Positions 8,025 to 16,713 of a stretch of 64,000 bases of DNA are shown piece after piece. The stretch is taken from contig JANYJZ010000040.1 of the NCBI GenBank assembly GCA_025358305.1, positions 1 to 64,000 on the forward strand, written 5' to 3'. This stretch comes from Ignavibacteriota bacterium. Lineage in GTDB: Bacteria; Bacteroidota; Ignavibacteria; UBA10030; SZUA-254. The notes below the pieces were generated by a model. The model ran no database searches and had not been told where the DNA came from. It was given only the letters and a program-made list of their open reading frames with translations. Each line of letters opens with the position of its first letter. Within the stretch, counting starts at the first letter, position 1. A program made the translations under genes and the position numbers.

Positions 8025-8424
8025 GCGCGTCGATGAGCTTTGTCACGACGTTGCGGTTTCCTTCGAGAATGTCGTATTCGGAGAGCCGGGCGATCGGCAC
8101 CCACTCGAACCGTTCGAAGACGCGGTTCTCCATCTCCCCCGAAAGGTGCTGGACGAGGTAGTAGAGCACGTCGAATGTGCCGCTGTCCGGATATGTGTAG
8201 TGCTGCTGGTGGTAGAGGGTGCCGACCGTCGCCTGGACGTGCAGTTCCTCGAAGAGCTCGCGCCGGAGGCACTCTTCCGGATGTTCGTTCGGTTCGACCT
8301 TCCCGCCGGGGAACTCCCATTTGAGGGGGTAGCGCGCCGATTGCTTCCGCTGACAGAGGAGGACCTGGCGCGGACCGGGTGACGGGTCCTCTTTGATGAT
8401 GATGCCGACTGCAACGTTGATCAT
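8017..8424 (-). CDS. mutT: NUDIX hydrolase, 8-oxo-dGTP diphosphatase type
   Basis: 135 aa. A complete Nudix box (GGKVEPN...ECLRRELFEEL, residues 40-61) matches Gx5Ex7REUxEExGU up to its last positions. The preceding 'YPLKWEFPGGK' is typical of MutT enzymes, which clean 8-oxo-dGTP from the nucleotide pool. It is the first gene of the mutT-mutY-ogg set. The predicted -10 element ends 6 nt before the ATG and no Shine-Dalgarno is present, so the message is probably leaderless. Confidence 0.9.
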   Translation of the reverse strand: MINVAVGIIIKEDPSPGPRQVLLCQRKQSARYPLKWEFPGGKVEPNEHPEECLRRELFEELHVQATVGTLYHQQHYTYPDSGTFDVLYYLVQHLSGEMENRVFERFEWVPIARLSEYDILEGNRNVVTKLIDAHG

Positions 8425-8430
8425 GGCTCA

Positions 8431-8459
8431 AAGATACGGAAAGGTGGAAGGAAAAACAA
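8431..8459 (-). promoter_or_regulatory. Promoter of the mutT-mutY-ogg operon, leaderless layout
   Basis: TTGTTT (8459-8454), 17-bp spacer, TATCTT (8436-8431), extended as TATCTTTG, a good fit to TAnnTTTG. Only six bases (TGAGCC) separate the -10 box from the mutT ATG, so transcription should begin at or within a base of the start codon. Confidence 0.5.
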
Positions 8460-8526
8460 AGGAGAGGACCCCGGTCGGCCGCCGCATGCCGGCCGAGCGC
8501 GGGCGAAAGGAGTGGAATTTCTTTTC

Positions 8527-9429
8527 ATGTTTCACTATCTTGCAACCCACAACGGACAAAGGAAAGAACTCTTGGCACACCTCACGAACCCGCAGGCCGA
8601 GGCGCTTCTCGACAAGGAACTGAAATGTCTCAACGCCGGTTTTGTCAGGCTCGTGGACTACATGGGCGGCGACGAAGCGATCGTCCAGGCGGCGCGCGTC
8701 TCCTACGGCAAAGGCACGAAATCGGTCAACGAGGACCGCGGCCTCATCCGGTACCTCATGCGCCACCTCCATACGACCCCGTTCGAGATGGTGGAGCTGA
8801 AATTCCACGTCAAGCTGCCGATCTTCGTCGCGCGGCAGTGGATACGGCACCGCACGGCGAACGTCAACGAGTATTCGGGCCGGTATTCAGTCATGAAGGA
8901 CGAGTTCTACATCCCGGAACACCACGCGATCCACTACCAGAGCCTCCGAAACAAGCAGGGCCGGAGCGAGGAGGACGTTCCCGCGGAACTCAGAGGGCGC
9001 GTTCTCGACATCCTCACCGGGTCCCAGCAGCAGATGTACAAGGAATACGAGCAGATGCTCGAGTCCGACATCGCCCGGGAGCTCGCGCGAATCAACCTTC
9101 CCCTCTCCCTCTACACGGAATGGTACTGGAAGATCGACCTTCACAACCTGTTCCATTTCCTGCGGCTCAGGATCGACCCGCACGCCCAGTATGAGATCCG
9201 CGTCTACGGCGAGGCGATGGCGGAGATCACGAAGGCGGTCGCGCCGATGGCGTGGGAGGCGTTCGAGGATTACATTCTGAAGAGCGAGAAGTTCTCACGG
9301 CTTGAGCTCGCGGTCCTCGCGGAGCACGTCGACACGAAAGCCTTCACGCAGGAGTACCTGGAATCCAAGGGCCTCGGCAAGCGTGAAGCCGAAGAGTTCC
9401 TCGGGAAGGTGAAGCGCTTCAGCGCCTAG
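8527..9429 (+). CDS. thyX: Flavin-dependent thymidylate synthase
   Basis: 300 aa. It makes dTMP from dUMP using FAD, NADPH and methylene-tetrahydrofolate. The ThyX signature appears as 'RHRTANVNEYSGRYS', and 'QAARVSYGKGTKSVNEDRGL' is also diagnostic. No thyA is visible. The start is not certain. ATG 8527 has AAAGGAG 14 nt upstream. A GTG at 8512 abuts that site. A TTG at 8572 has AAAGGAA at better spacing and would fit a -10-like TATCTT at 8536-8541. All three leave the catalytic core intact. The stop shares a CTAG with the convergent DUF2339 gene. Confidence 0.95.
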   Translation: MFHYLATHNGQRKELLAHLTNPQAEALLDKELKCLNAGFVRLVDYMGGDEAIVQAARVSYGKGTKSVNEDRGLIRYLMRHLHTTPFEMVELKFHVKLPIFVARQWIRHRTANVNEYSGRYSVMKDEFYIPEHHAIHYQSLRNKQGRSEEDVPAELRGRVLDILTGSQQQMYKEYEQMLESDIARELARINLPLSLYTEWYWKIDLHNLFHFLRLRIDPHAQYEIRVYGEAMAEITKAVAPMAWEAFEDYILKSEKFSRLELAVLAEHVDTKAFTQEYLESKGLGKREAEEFLGKVKRFSA

Positions 9430-11744
9430 CGCCCAGCGTCCTTGTTCGCGATATCGTCGATGATGATCGACTTGTACCTTTGGTAGAGGTACGACGCTGC
9501 AAGGAGTATGACTCCGAGGCCGATGAACGAGAAGATGCGGTAGAGCGCCTCAAGGAACGACAGATCGTAGATGAAGATCTTCAGTATCGCAACGGCGAGG
9601 AGAGCGATCGCGGCGATCCGCAGCCCCCGTTTCCGCCGCCAAAGCCCCACCACCATGAGCAAGCCCCCGTAGAACATCCAGAGTCCCGAGAGCGACAACT
9701 GTTTGAGGTTCTCCAGCTGCGATGCTTCTGCGGACCCTCCCAGACCGAGAGCGTGCGCCCGGAAGATCCGGAGCTCAAACAGGTCGCGCGTCTCGCCGGT
9801 GAGCAGGGTCAGGATGACCAAGATCGCCGCGATCGCGATCGGGCCGCTCACCTCGGGCGCCCACGGAATTGCCGACGCGCTGCGCTCGAGCCAGCGACAG
9901 TGCACCGCCATAGACGCAGCGACGACGAGAAGCGCAAGGACGCGCACGTTGAGGATCGGGGAGAAGTATTCGATCGGGGAATACGCGACGCCCTTGATCA
10001 CCGCCAGCCAGAACGACATTGTGACGATGAGAAGTCCCGGGACGATGAGGGAGCGCAGCTTGCCCCGGAGTCCGAAGAACACGATCGGGAGCGACAGGAC
10101 CACCCACGCGGAGGTCATCATGAGGAACTTCGCAAATTCCAGATGGTTTTGTTCCGTCATCGAAGCTGCGATGGCGCGCTGCGAGTACCCGTCGTTGATC
10201 TCGACGGTGCAGAAGAGGACGAGAACCATGATCCAGGCGCCGTCGAGCCAGGGGACGACCTTCGCGACGGAAGCCTCCGGCGTGCGCCGGAACATGAACG
10301 CGCCGGCGAAGACCGAGGCGGCCATGGCGGCGTACGTAAGCGCCCGGTAGTTCAGGACCGGTGCATAGTCCGCGAGCGGCAGATAGCCGAACGTGCCCGA
10401 GGTCGAGGCGAACTTGAGCGCTGCGCAGGCAAAGAGGCCGATGGCAAAGAGCGCGACGTTGTACGATTCCCACCGCTGGGCGCACCAGACGAGGAACGCC
10501 GCCTCGAGCGACCAGAAGATGATCGTCGTCCACCCCGAATATTGTATCCCCGTCGCAATGACGAGGAGGAGAAGCGTGAGGAACAGGTTCTGTGCGATCA
10601 TCGCGGCGTTGGCCGCCCACTTGCGGAGGATGACCGCCTGGAGGAGATAGATCCCGGAGAGGATGAGCGATGTCGCGCCCATCCAGGGATGATGCGGGCC
10701 GTCGATGAGGTCGTAGAGGACGGCGTAATAGATGCACGCGTTGAGGAGGTTCATGGCCTGCCGCATGAGGGCGCCGGAAATCTCCTGCCGCATCGCCTGG
10801 TACAGGTCGAAGAGCAGGAACAAGAACCAGAACGCAGTCAGGAAAAAGAGCGTCACTCCCAATGCGTCATCATGGTAATACCCAAACCGCCAGGCGAAGA
10901 AGACGAGATACGTTCCGGCGAGCGTGAGGCCGGCGAGGATGTTCCACGACGGCTTCCTCACGACCAGCGCGAGCAGTCCCGCCTCGAGGAGAAAGACGTA
11001 CGCGAACAGCCCCACCTCGTTCGCGTTCCCCGTGCTGAGCATGAAGGGCGTCAGGAAGCCCCCTGCCCAGGCGAGAAGAGAGGTCGCAAGGGAATCATAC
11101 CGCACAGCGATCGCGAACCCGAGCATCGTCACGAGCGACATCACCGCGAACGCCGCGGCCTGCGGCACGAGATGATAGAAGTTGAATGAGGCATAGATCG
11201 AGAGGTACAGGATGGAGATCCCGGCCCCGAAGAGACCCTGGGCGAAGATCGCAAACCCCTTCTTCTCCGTTCTGACGCCGAGAAGGAGGACCCCGATGCC
11301 CGCTGCGAGGCCGATGGCGACCCGCATCGTTTCGTTGATCCAGTTGTTGTCGAAGGCGTACTTGAGGAAGAACCCGACGCCCATGACGAGCGCAAGCGCG
11401 CCGATGCGGTTGAGAAGCTTCCCTCCGACAAACGCTTCGAACTCTTCCTTTGTCCGCGATGGTACCTTTGGAGGGGCTGGAGGAATGATGGCAACAGGAG
11501 GCGGTGAGGGTGGAACGGTGGCCTGAGCGCGCGGCGGCTCGGTTCGTACCGGGGTTGCTGCCGGCGGTGGAACGGATTGTCCGGGAGGCGCTTCCGGCTG
11601 CTGTTGCGGCGCATTCTCGCGAACCGCGCCTTCCAGCTTTCGTTCCAGCCAGCGCACTCGCTCGTCAACCGAGGTGACCCTGAGGAAGAGCATCACGAGA
11701 ATGGCTATCCCGGAGATGGCGAACAGGACCATGAATCCTTCCAT
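9426..11744 (-). CDS. DUF2339 polytopic membrane protein
   Basis: 772 aa. After an N-terminal membrane anchor (residues 4-21) come a short coiled segment ('SVDERVRWLERKLEG') and a Pro/Ala/Gln-rich linker (about 45-95). A long membrane region of some twenty or more hydrophobic spans follows. The motif 'FVGGKLLNRIGALALVMGVGFFLKYA' region (about residues 105-130) is the DUF2339 hallmark. Function is unknown; the family is widespread in Bacteroidota and Proteobacteria. Its TAG stop lies on the same CTAG as the thyX stop. It has its own promoter (11789-11817). Confidence 0.88.
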   Translation of the reverse strand: MEGFMVLFAISGIAILVMLFLRVTSVDERVRWLERKLEGAVRENAPQQQPEAPPGQSVPPPAATPVRTEPPRAQATVPPSPPPVAIIPPAPPKVPSRTKEEFEAFVGGKLLNRIGALALVMGVGFFLKYAFDNNWINETMRVAIGLAAGIGVLLLGVRTEKKGFAIFAQGLFGAGISILYLSIYASFNFYHLVPQAAAFAVMSLVTMLGFAIAVRYDSLATSLLAWAGGFLTPFMLSTGNANEVGLFAYVFLLEAGLLALVVRKPSWNILAGLTLAGTYLVFFAWRFGYYHDDALGVTLFFLTAFWFLFLLFDLYQAMRQEISGALMRQAMNLLNACIYYAVLYDLIDGPHHPWMGATSLILSGIYLLQAVILRKWAANAAMIAQNLFLTLLLLVIATGIQYSGWTTIIFWSLEAAFLVWCAQRWESYNVALFAIGLFACAALKFASTSGTFGYLPLADYAPVLNYRALTYAAMAASVFAGAFMFRRTPEASVAKVVPWLDGAWIMVLVLFCTVEINDGYSQRAIAASMTEQNHLEFAKFLMMTSAWVVLSLPIVFFGLRGKLRSLIVPGLLIVTMSFWLAVIKGVAYSPIEYFSPILNVRVLALLVVAASMAVHCRWLERSASAIPWAPEVSGPIAIAAILVILTLLTGETRDLFELRIFRAHALGLGGSAEASQLENLKQLSLSGLWMFYGGLLMVVGLWRRKRGLRIAAIALLAVAILKIFIYDLSFLEALYRIFSFIGLGVILLAASYLYQRYKSIIIDDIANKDAGR

Positions 11745-11788
11745 GTCTTCTCCCTTTCGACTCTCAATGGATGAATGCGAGGGTGTCT

Positions 11789-11817
11789 AATATACCGACA
11801 GACAGAGGGAAAGTCAA
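11789..11817 (-). promoter_or_regulatory. Promoter of the DUF2339 gene
   Basis: TTGACT (11817-11812), 17-bp spacer, TATATT (11794-11789) on the minus strand. Predicted transcription starts about 40 nt before the ATG at 11744. Confidence 0.6.
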
Positions 11818-11864
11818 CGGGGTCTGGGAATGGGAGAACGGGCCGAAATCAGCTTCGGTGGGGG

Positions 11865-12287
11865 TTAGCTGTCGATCCTGCGCAAGCGCTTCTTGTCGCC
11901 GCGTCGTTTCTTGTCGTCGATACGGCGTTGTTTTGCCGCTCGCGAGACCTTCGTCTTCACCCGTTTCTTCACCGGCTTGAGGGCCGCTTGGAGGAGTTCG
12001 ATGAACCGCGTCAGCGCGGCCTGCCGGTTCTGCCACTGGCTGCGCGATTCCCCCGCGACGATGTGGAGGATGCCGGCCGTGTCGAGGCGCGACCGGAGGC
12101 GGTCGAAGAGGGTCGAGCGCATCTCGCCGGTGAGGGAGGGGGACTGGGCGACGTCGAAGAGGAGCTCGACCTTTGTCTCCACCTTGTTGACGTTCTGCCC
12201 GCCGGGCCCCCCGCCCCGCGCGTAGCGGAATTCCAGCTCCGACAGCGGGATCGTGAGCGCCTTTGTGATGATGAGTGCCGATCGCAT
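11865..12287 (-). CDS. arfB: Alternative ribosome-rescue peptidyl-tRNA hydrolase ArfB (YaeJ)
   Basis: 140 aa from the ATG at 12287; a TTG two codons upstream is possible but less likely. The release-factor-like 'ARGGGPGGQNVNKVETKVEL' carries the catalytic GGQ, with no codon-recognition domain. The Lys/Arg-rich tail ('KKRRGDKKRLRRID') inserts into the empty mRNA channel of stalled ribosomes in characterised ArfB. It hydrolyses peptidyl-tRNA on non-stop ribosomes. A TATGTTTG -10 element ends 5 nt before the ATG, so this gene also looks leaderless. Confidence 0.92.
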   Translation of the reverse strand: MRSALIITKALTIPLSELEFRYARGGGPGGQNVNKVETKVELLFDVAQSPSLTGEMRSTLFDRLRSRLDTAGILHIVAGESRSQWQNRQAALTRFIELLQAALKPVKKRVKTKVSRAAKQRRIDDKKRRGDKKRLRRIDS

Positions 12288-12292
12288 CCACA

Positions 12293-12321
12293 AACATACA
12301 AAATTGCCGCGTGATTTTCAC
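12293..12321 (-). promoter_or_regulatory. Promoter of arfB, leaderless layout
   Basis: GTGAAA (12321-12316; weak -35), 17-bp spacer, TATGTT (12298-12293), extended as TATGTTTG. Five bases then lead to the ATG at 12287. Confidence 0.4.
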
Positions 12322-12382
12322 GGTGGCGGGAGCTTCGTCCGATCACCGCCTTCAATTCCGGACTCGGAGGTCGGATTTATGG

Positions 12383-12411
12383 TTGCTTTTGCGGCGGCAT
12401 TTTTGTACACT
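12383..12411 (+). promoter_or_regulatory. Promoter of the DUF3857/transglutaminase-like pair
   Basis: TTGCTT (12383-12388), 17-bp spacer, TACACT (12406-12411). An inverted repeat CACTCA-N11-TGAGTG (12408-12430) covers the expected start of transcription and could be a repressor site. Confidence 0.4.
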
Positions 12412-12531
12412 CATGCAGATTTCGTGAGTGTGAAGCGTTCGCCGAATGCGGGGGGGAGCGAGACACGATGGGATGAAGGAATGATTCGCACCTCGACACT
12501 GAATCCACATGGTCTTTCGAGGATCGCCCCC

Positions 12532-14589
12532 ATGACCCGCCGCCATCTCACGCCACTCCTTTCGCTCTGTACCCTCTTCTCTCTCACCCTCCTGTCCCGA
12601 GCGGTCGCCGGCACCGACGCACCCTCCAAGGAATGGGGGAGCGTGCCCAAGGAGCACTTCCTCATGTCGTCCTATCCCCCCGACAGCAACGCCGCTGCCG
12701 TGATCCTCTTCGACATCGGGGAGGCGTCGTTCGACTCACACTATGATCTCGAGTTCCACCGGCACACCCGCATCAAGATCCTCCGGAAGGAAGGGTACGC
12801 GCTGGGCACGGTGAAGGTGAGCTATCAGAAGCAAGTGCAGGACATCGGCGACATCGAAGGACAGACGCTCACGCTCGGGCCGGACGGCACCATCGTCCGG
12901 CAGGAACTGAGGGGTGACGACGTCTTCACCGAGGAGAGCGGAGAAAAATTCAAGACGGCAAAATTCACCCTGCCGGCGCTCGCGCCCGGCAGCGTCATCG
13001 AGTACCGCTACACCATCCGATCGACGAACGCCAACTACCTCAATGATTGGTCGTTCCAGAATGACGAACCGACGCTGTGGAGCGAGTACGAGCTCCGGAC
13101 GCCGAACGTGTTCGCATACGCCTCCGTCACGCAAGGGTACCACAAGTTCTTCGTTCAGACGTCCGAACAGCTCAAGGAGTCCTTCCAGGGCCCCGCCGGC
13201 ATGAACATCGTCCCGGTCTCCCACTCTCACTGGGTCATGAAGGATGTCCCGGCCCTGCGCGAAGAGCCGTTCATCACGACGCTCGACGACTACCGCGACC
13301 GCGTCTCCTTTCAGCTTTCCGGCGTGGCGTGGCCCGGGGAGGTCCCGCAGCCGATCCTCCGCACATGGGACAAGGTCGCAGAGGAATTGCGGAATCACGA
13401 CCGTTTCGGCGGGCAGCTGGACGGCTCCGGGAGCATCCGCCGCGTCGCCGAATCGCTCTCGGCGGGGATCGCCGACTCGGCGAAAAGGATGGAGACGGTC
13501 TACGACTTTGTCCGCAACTCCATCCTCTGGGACGGCCGACATGCGCTCTTGACGCGGAAAGGCCTTGACGATGTGCTGGAAAAGAAGGCCGGCAACTCCG
13601 CGGACATCAACCTTCTTTTGACGGCAATGCTCCGCGCGGCCGGCCTGCCGGCGCACCCCGTGCTCGTGAGCACGCGCGACAACGGCAGGGTCGTCGATGT
13701 CTATCCTCTCGTCGACCAGTTCAACACGGTGATCTGCCAGACCTCCGTCGGCGGACGGAACGTCCTCCTGGATGCGACCGAGCGGATGCGCCCCTGGCCG
13801 CTTCTTCCGTTCGCGGATCTGAATCACACAGGATTTCTTGTGGGCGACGAGGGCTACGCCTGGATCCCGGTGGAACCCACCGCGACAAAGAACGCCCTCA
13901 CCTTCGCCGACATGTCGCTCGACACCGCCGGAGCGATCGCCGGCAGGGTGCAGATGAAGCTGTCGGATTATGCGGCGGTGAACGAACGAGCGGCCCTGGC
14001 GGAGGGGAAGCGCGACAAATTTGTCTCGTCGCTCCTGAAATCCTCGTCGAACGGGATCAACGTCGATGCCTTCACGATCACGAACGCGGACAGCGTGCTC
14101 CTGCCGCTCGTCGTCGATGCGACCGTGTCTTCAGGCGTCTATGCGCAGGTGCTGAACGACTTCATCTACGTGAACCCCATGACGGTTGCCCGGTCGATGG
14201 AGAACCCCTTCAAGCGCAATGAGCGGCTCTTTCCCGTGGACTACGCCTACCCAAGGTCGTTCACCTACAAGCTGAACCTCAAGATCCCCCCCGGCTACGC
14301 GCTGATGGATCATCCGAAGGACCTGACGATCCAGCTTCCCATGAACGGCGCCATGTATCAGCGCCTCAGCCAGCAGGCGGAGAATGTGTTCATGCTCTCT
14401 GTCCGATTTGACCTGACGCAGACCTCGTTTCCTCCCGAGAAGTACGCGGCTCTCCGAGAGTTCTACGAACGCATCGTGGCGCTTGAATCAGAACAGCTCG
14501 TGCTGCAGAAGCAGAGCAGTGCCGCTCCTGCGCCGACGAATCGTACGGAACCCGCGAAAGCAAGGGGCCGAACGAAGGGGAAGAAATGA
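12532..14589 (+). CDS. Secreted DUF3857/transglutaminase-like protein with degenerate active site
   Basis: 685 aa from the ATG at 12532, chosen because it starts a clean signal peptide ('MTRRHLTPLLSLCTLFSLTL') with GAGGAT upstream; the frame is open further upstream. A DUF3857 beta-sandwich (about residues 60-260) is followed by a transglutaminase-like core (about 310-440). The core has lost its catalytic residues. The expected Cys is Ser356 in 'KAGNSADIN', and the expected His of 'FNHVI' is Thr399 ('FNTVI'). The Asp in 'LLDAT' remains. It is probably a binding protein, not an enzyme, in the periplasm or outer membrane. Its TGA overlaps the next ATG (ATGA). Confidence 0.82.
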   Translation: MTRRHLTPLLSLCTLFSLTLLSRAVAGTDAPSKEWGSVPKEHFLMSSYPPDSNAAAVILFDIGEASFDSHYDLEFHRHTRIKILRKEGYALGTVKVSYQKQVQDIGDIEGQTLTLGPDGTIVRQELRGDDVFTEESGEKFKTAKFTLPALAPGSVIEYRYTIRSTNANYLNDWSFQNDEPTLWSEYELRTPNVFAYASVTQGYHKFFVQTSEQLKESFQGPAGMNIVPVSHSHWVMKDVPALREEPFITTLDDYRDRVSFQLSGVAWPGEVPQPILRTWDKVAEELRNHDRFGGQLDGSGSIRRVAESLSAGIADSAKRMETVYDFVRNSILWDGRHALLTRKGLDDVLEKKAGNSADINLLLTAMLRAAGLPAHPVLVSTRDNGRVVDVYPLVDQFNTVICQTSVGGRNVLLDATERMRPWPLLPFADLNHTGFLVGDEGYAWIPVEPTATKNALTFADMSLDTAGAIAGRVQMKLSDYAAVNERAALAEGKRDKFVSSLLKSSSNGINVDAFTITNADSVLLPLVVDATVSSGVYAQVLNDFIYVNPMTVARSMENPFKRNERLFPVDYAYPRSFTYKLNLKIPPGYALMDHPKDLTIQLPMNGAMYQRLSQQAENVFMLSVRFDLTQTSFPPEKYAALREFYERIVALESEQLVLQKQSSAAPAPTNRTEPAKARGRTKGKK

Positions 14590-16511
14590 GCACCTGCCGC
14601 GCTCTTGCGACCAGTTTCGTGCTGATGTGCGCCTGCTCGGGCCGGGCTCTCACCGCAAAGATGCCGTCGCCGGAGACCTACCGCGCTTCGGCCATTTCGC
14701 CCGCGTTGCTGCCGAATGCGCATGCGGTCATCCGGTTCGAGCGGAGCGAATTTTCTGCCACGGATCTCCGCACGGCGACGTACAAGGTCGTGCGGATCGC
14801 GACGATCCTCGATCCAGAAGGACGCGACTTCGGAGAACTGCGCCTCTTCTACGACCGGTTCCGGGAGCTGCGGAGCGTCAAGGGAGCCTTGTATGATGCG
14901 GGGGGTGAAAAGATCAGATCGTTGGAAGAGCAGGATCTCAAGGATTACGCAGCGACGCAGGAATTCTCCCTCTATGACGACAATCGCATTCGCATCGCAT
15001 CGCTCTTCCACAGCGGATATCCCTATACCGTCGAATTTTCATACGAGTACCAGTATGACGGATACATCGCCTGGCCTTCGTGGTATCCGGAAGAGAGGAA
15101 CGCCTCGGTCGAGTATTCCGCCATCGAACTGACGCTTCCGAAGGACATGTCGCACCGCTCCTGGACCGACATGACCATAGCGCCGGCGGTCACGCACGAA
15201 GGCGGCCGGGATCGCTATCTCTGGGAGGCGTTCTCCCTCCTTCCATTCGAACCTGAGCCGTACGGCCCGGCATTGATCGATCAATACCAGTGCGTCAAGC
15301 TCGCGCCCGACAAGTTTGAGATCGACAAGCACGCCGGCGATCTCTCCACGTGGAAGTCGTTCGGAAAGTGGTTCTTCGGCCTCCAGACGAACAGGCAGAC
15401 GCTTCCTCCGCCGGTCGTTCAGGATGCCGCCGCTCTGGCCGCCGGGAAGGCGACGCAGCGCGAGACCGTGCGCGCGCTGTACAATTATCTGCAGTCAAAG
15501 ACGCGGTACGTGAGCGTTCAGCTCGGCATCGGGGGCTGGCAGCCCTTCGACGCGACGTTCGTGTCGGAGCGCGGCTACGGCGACTGCAAGGCGCTGACGA
15601 ACTATATGCAGTCGCTTCTTCAGTCGGCGGGCATTCGGTCGTTTCCGGTGCTCATCAGCAACGGCGATCCGGCTCGCGGCCTTGACGCCTCATTCCCTTC
15701 GAATGTCTTTAACCATGTGATCCTCTGCGTTCCTGACCGGCCGGATACGATCTGGCTGGAGTGTACAAGTCAGACGGTGCCGTTCGGCCATATCGAAAGC
15801 AGCAACGAGAACCGTCTGGCCCTTCTGGTCACGCCTGAAGGAGGGGAGATCGTCCGGACTCCCGCGAGCCGGGCGGGCGAGAACCTCCAGCTTCGGCGGG
15901 CGAAGGTGGAACTTGCCCCCGACGGCCGCGGGAGCGCCAGCGTCCGGTCGATCTTCGCGGGGGACCAGCAGGATGAGGCCAGAAGCGGGCTTGTGGGAGT
16001 CTCTCCGCAGGACAGGGACGACTGGGTGCGAGAACACATCGAGATCCCGTCCTATACGCTTGACGCCGCAGATTACTCCCGTCTCGCGTCCGACGACGGG
16101 ATGCTGGAATATTCGTTGCGGCTGCAGCTTCCACGGTATGCCACCATGTCGGGGAACCGGCTGATCTTCCAGCCGAACCTTATGGATAAGCGCGCCACCG
16201 TACCGCCGCTGCTCTCGCGCCGATCCCAGCCGATACGCCTGGCCTATCCCTACGTGGACATCGACACGATCGAATATCATCTGCCGCAGGGATATGCCGT
16301 CGAGGCGCTCCCGACAGCGGTGTCGCTCGCAACCTCCTTCGCCGCTTACTCCTCCAGTACGACGGCCCCTGATCCTTCGACCATCCTCTACATCCGCCGT
16401 TTAGAAGTCTCGTCGACGGAGCTGCCGCCGGAGAAGTACGGCGAGTTCCGCAAGTTCTACCAGGATGTCGCGCAATCGGACAAGGCGAACGCATCCATTG
16501 TCAGGGAGTGA
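14586..16511 (+). CDS. Secreted DUF3857/transglutaminase-like protein with intact catalytic triad
   Basis: 641 aa, translationally coupled to the preceding homologue by an ATGA overlap. A signal peptide (residues 1-24) precedes DUF3857 and a transglutaminase-like domain in which Cys ('GYGDCKALTN'), His ('VFNHVIL') and the acidic residue ('WLECTSQ') are all present. A papain-like hydrolase or acyl-transferase chemistry is therefore possible. The C-terminal ~130 residues form another beta domain ending in the 'LPPEKYGEFRKFYQDV' type helix seen in the partner ('FPPEKYAALREFYERI'), so the two arose by duplication. Substrate unknown. Confidence 0.85.
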   Translation: MSTCRALATSFVLMCACSGRALTAKMPSPETYRASAISPALLPNAHAVIRFERSEFSATDLRTATYKVVRIATILDPEGRDFGELRLFYDRFRELRSVKGALYDAGGEKIRSLEEQDLKDYAATQEFSLYDDNRIRIASLFHSGYPYTVEFSYEYQYDGYIAWPSWYPEERNASVEYSAIELTLPKDMSHRSWTDMTIAPAVTHEGGRDRYLWEAFSLLPFEPEPYGPALIDQYQCVKLAPDKFEIDKHAGDLSTWKSFGKWFFGLQTNRQTLPPPVVQDAAALAAGKATQRETVRALYNYLQSKTRYVSVQLGIGGWQPFDATFVSERGYGDCKALTNYMQSLLQSAGIRSFPVLISNGDPARGLDASFPSNVFNHVILCVPDRPDTIWLECTSQTVPFGHIESSNENRLALLVTPEGGEIVRTPASRAGENLQLRRAKVELAPDGRGSASVRSIFAGDQQDEARSGLVGVSPQDRDDWVREHIEIPSYTLDAADYSRLASDDGMLEYSLRLQLPRYATMSGNRLIFQPNLMDKRATVPPLLSRRSQPIRLAYPYVDIDTIEYHLPQGYAVEALPTAVSLATSFAAYSSSTTAPDPSTILYIRRLEVSSTELPPEKYGEFRKFYQDVAQSDKANASIVRE

Positions 16512-16584
16512 GCAGGGAGGGGCGGGATCACGATCGAGCGCGCATGGGTGATCAGCGCCCGGCGTGATCGTCGCGCCGGCCTCC

Positions 16585-16613
16585 TTGCAAATCCGCCCCG
16601 GTCTGCGTATGTT
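16585..16613 (+). promoter_or_regulatory. Promoter of mfd
   Basis: TTGCAA (16585-16590), 17-bp spacer, TATGTT (16608-16613). Predicted transcription starts near 16620, about 95 nt before the chosen ATG at 16714, which argues against the upstream in-frame start at 16564. Confidence 0.45.
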
Positions 16614-16713
16614 ACAGCACCCTTACTGCAGCGTATCCTCCCCGGACGCTGCGGTAGGGGTGGAGTGTTTTCATCCCGTGCAGCGCGCGGGTCACATTCA
16701 CCTGTCATGGGCC

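Noticed and set aside
12253-12531. In-frame N-terminal extension of the first DUF3857 gene
   Set aside because: It would include the predicted promoter and overlap arfB; the signal peptide begins at 12532 with a ribosome site.
16564-16713. In-frame extension upstream of mfd
   Set aside because: It begins before the predicted promoter -35 box, and the extra residues do not look like Mfd.
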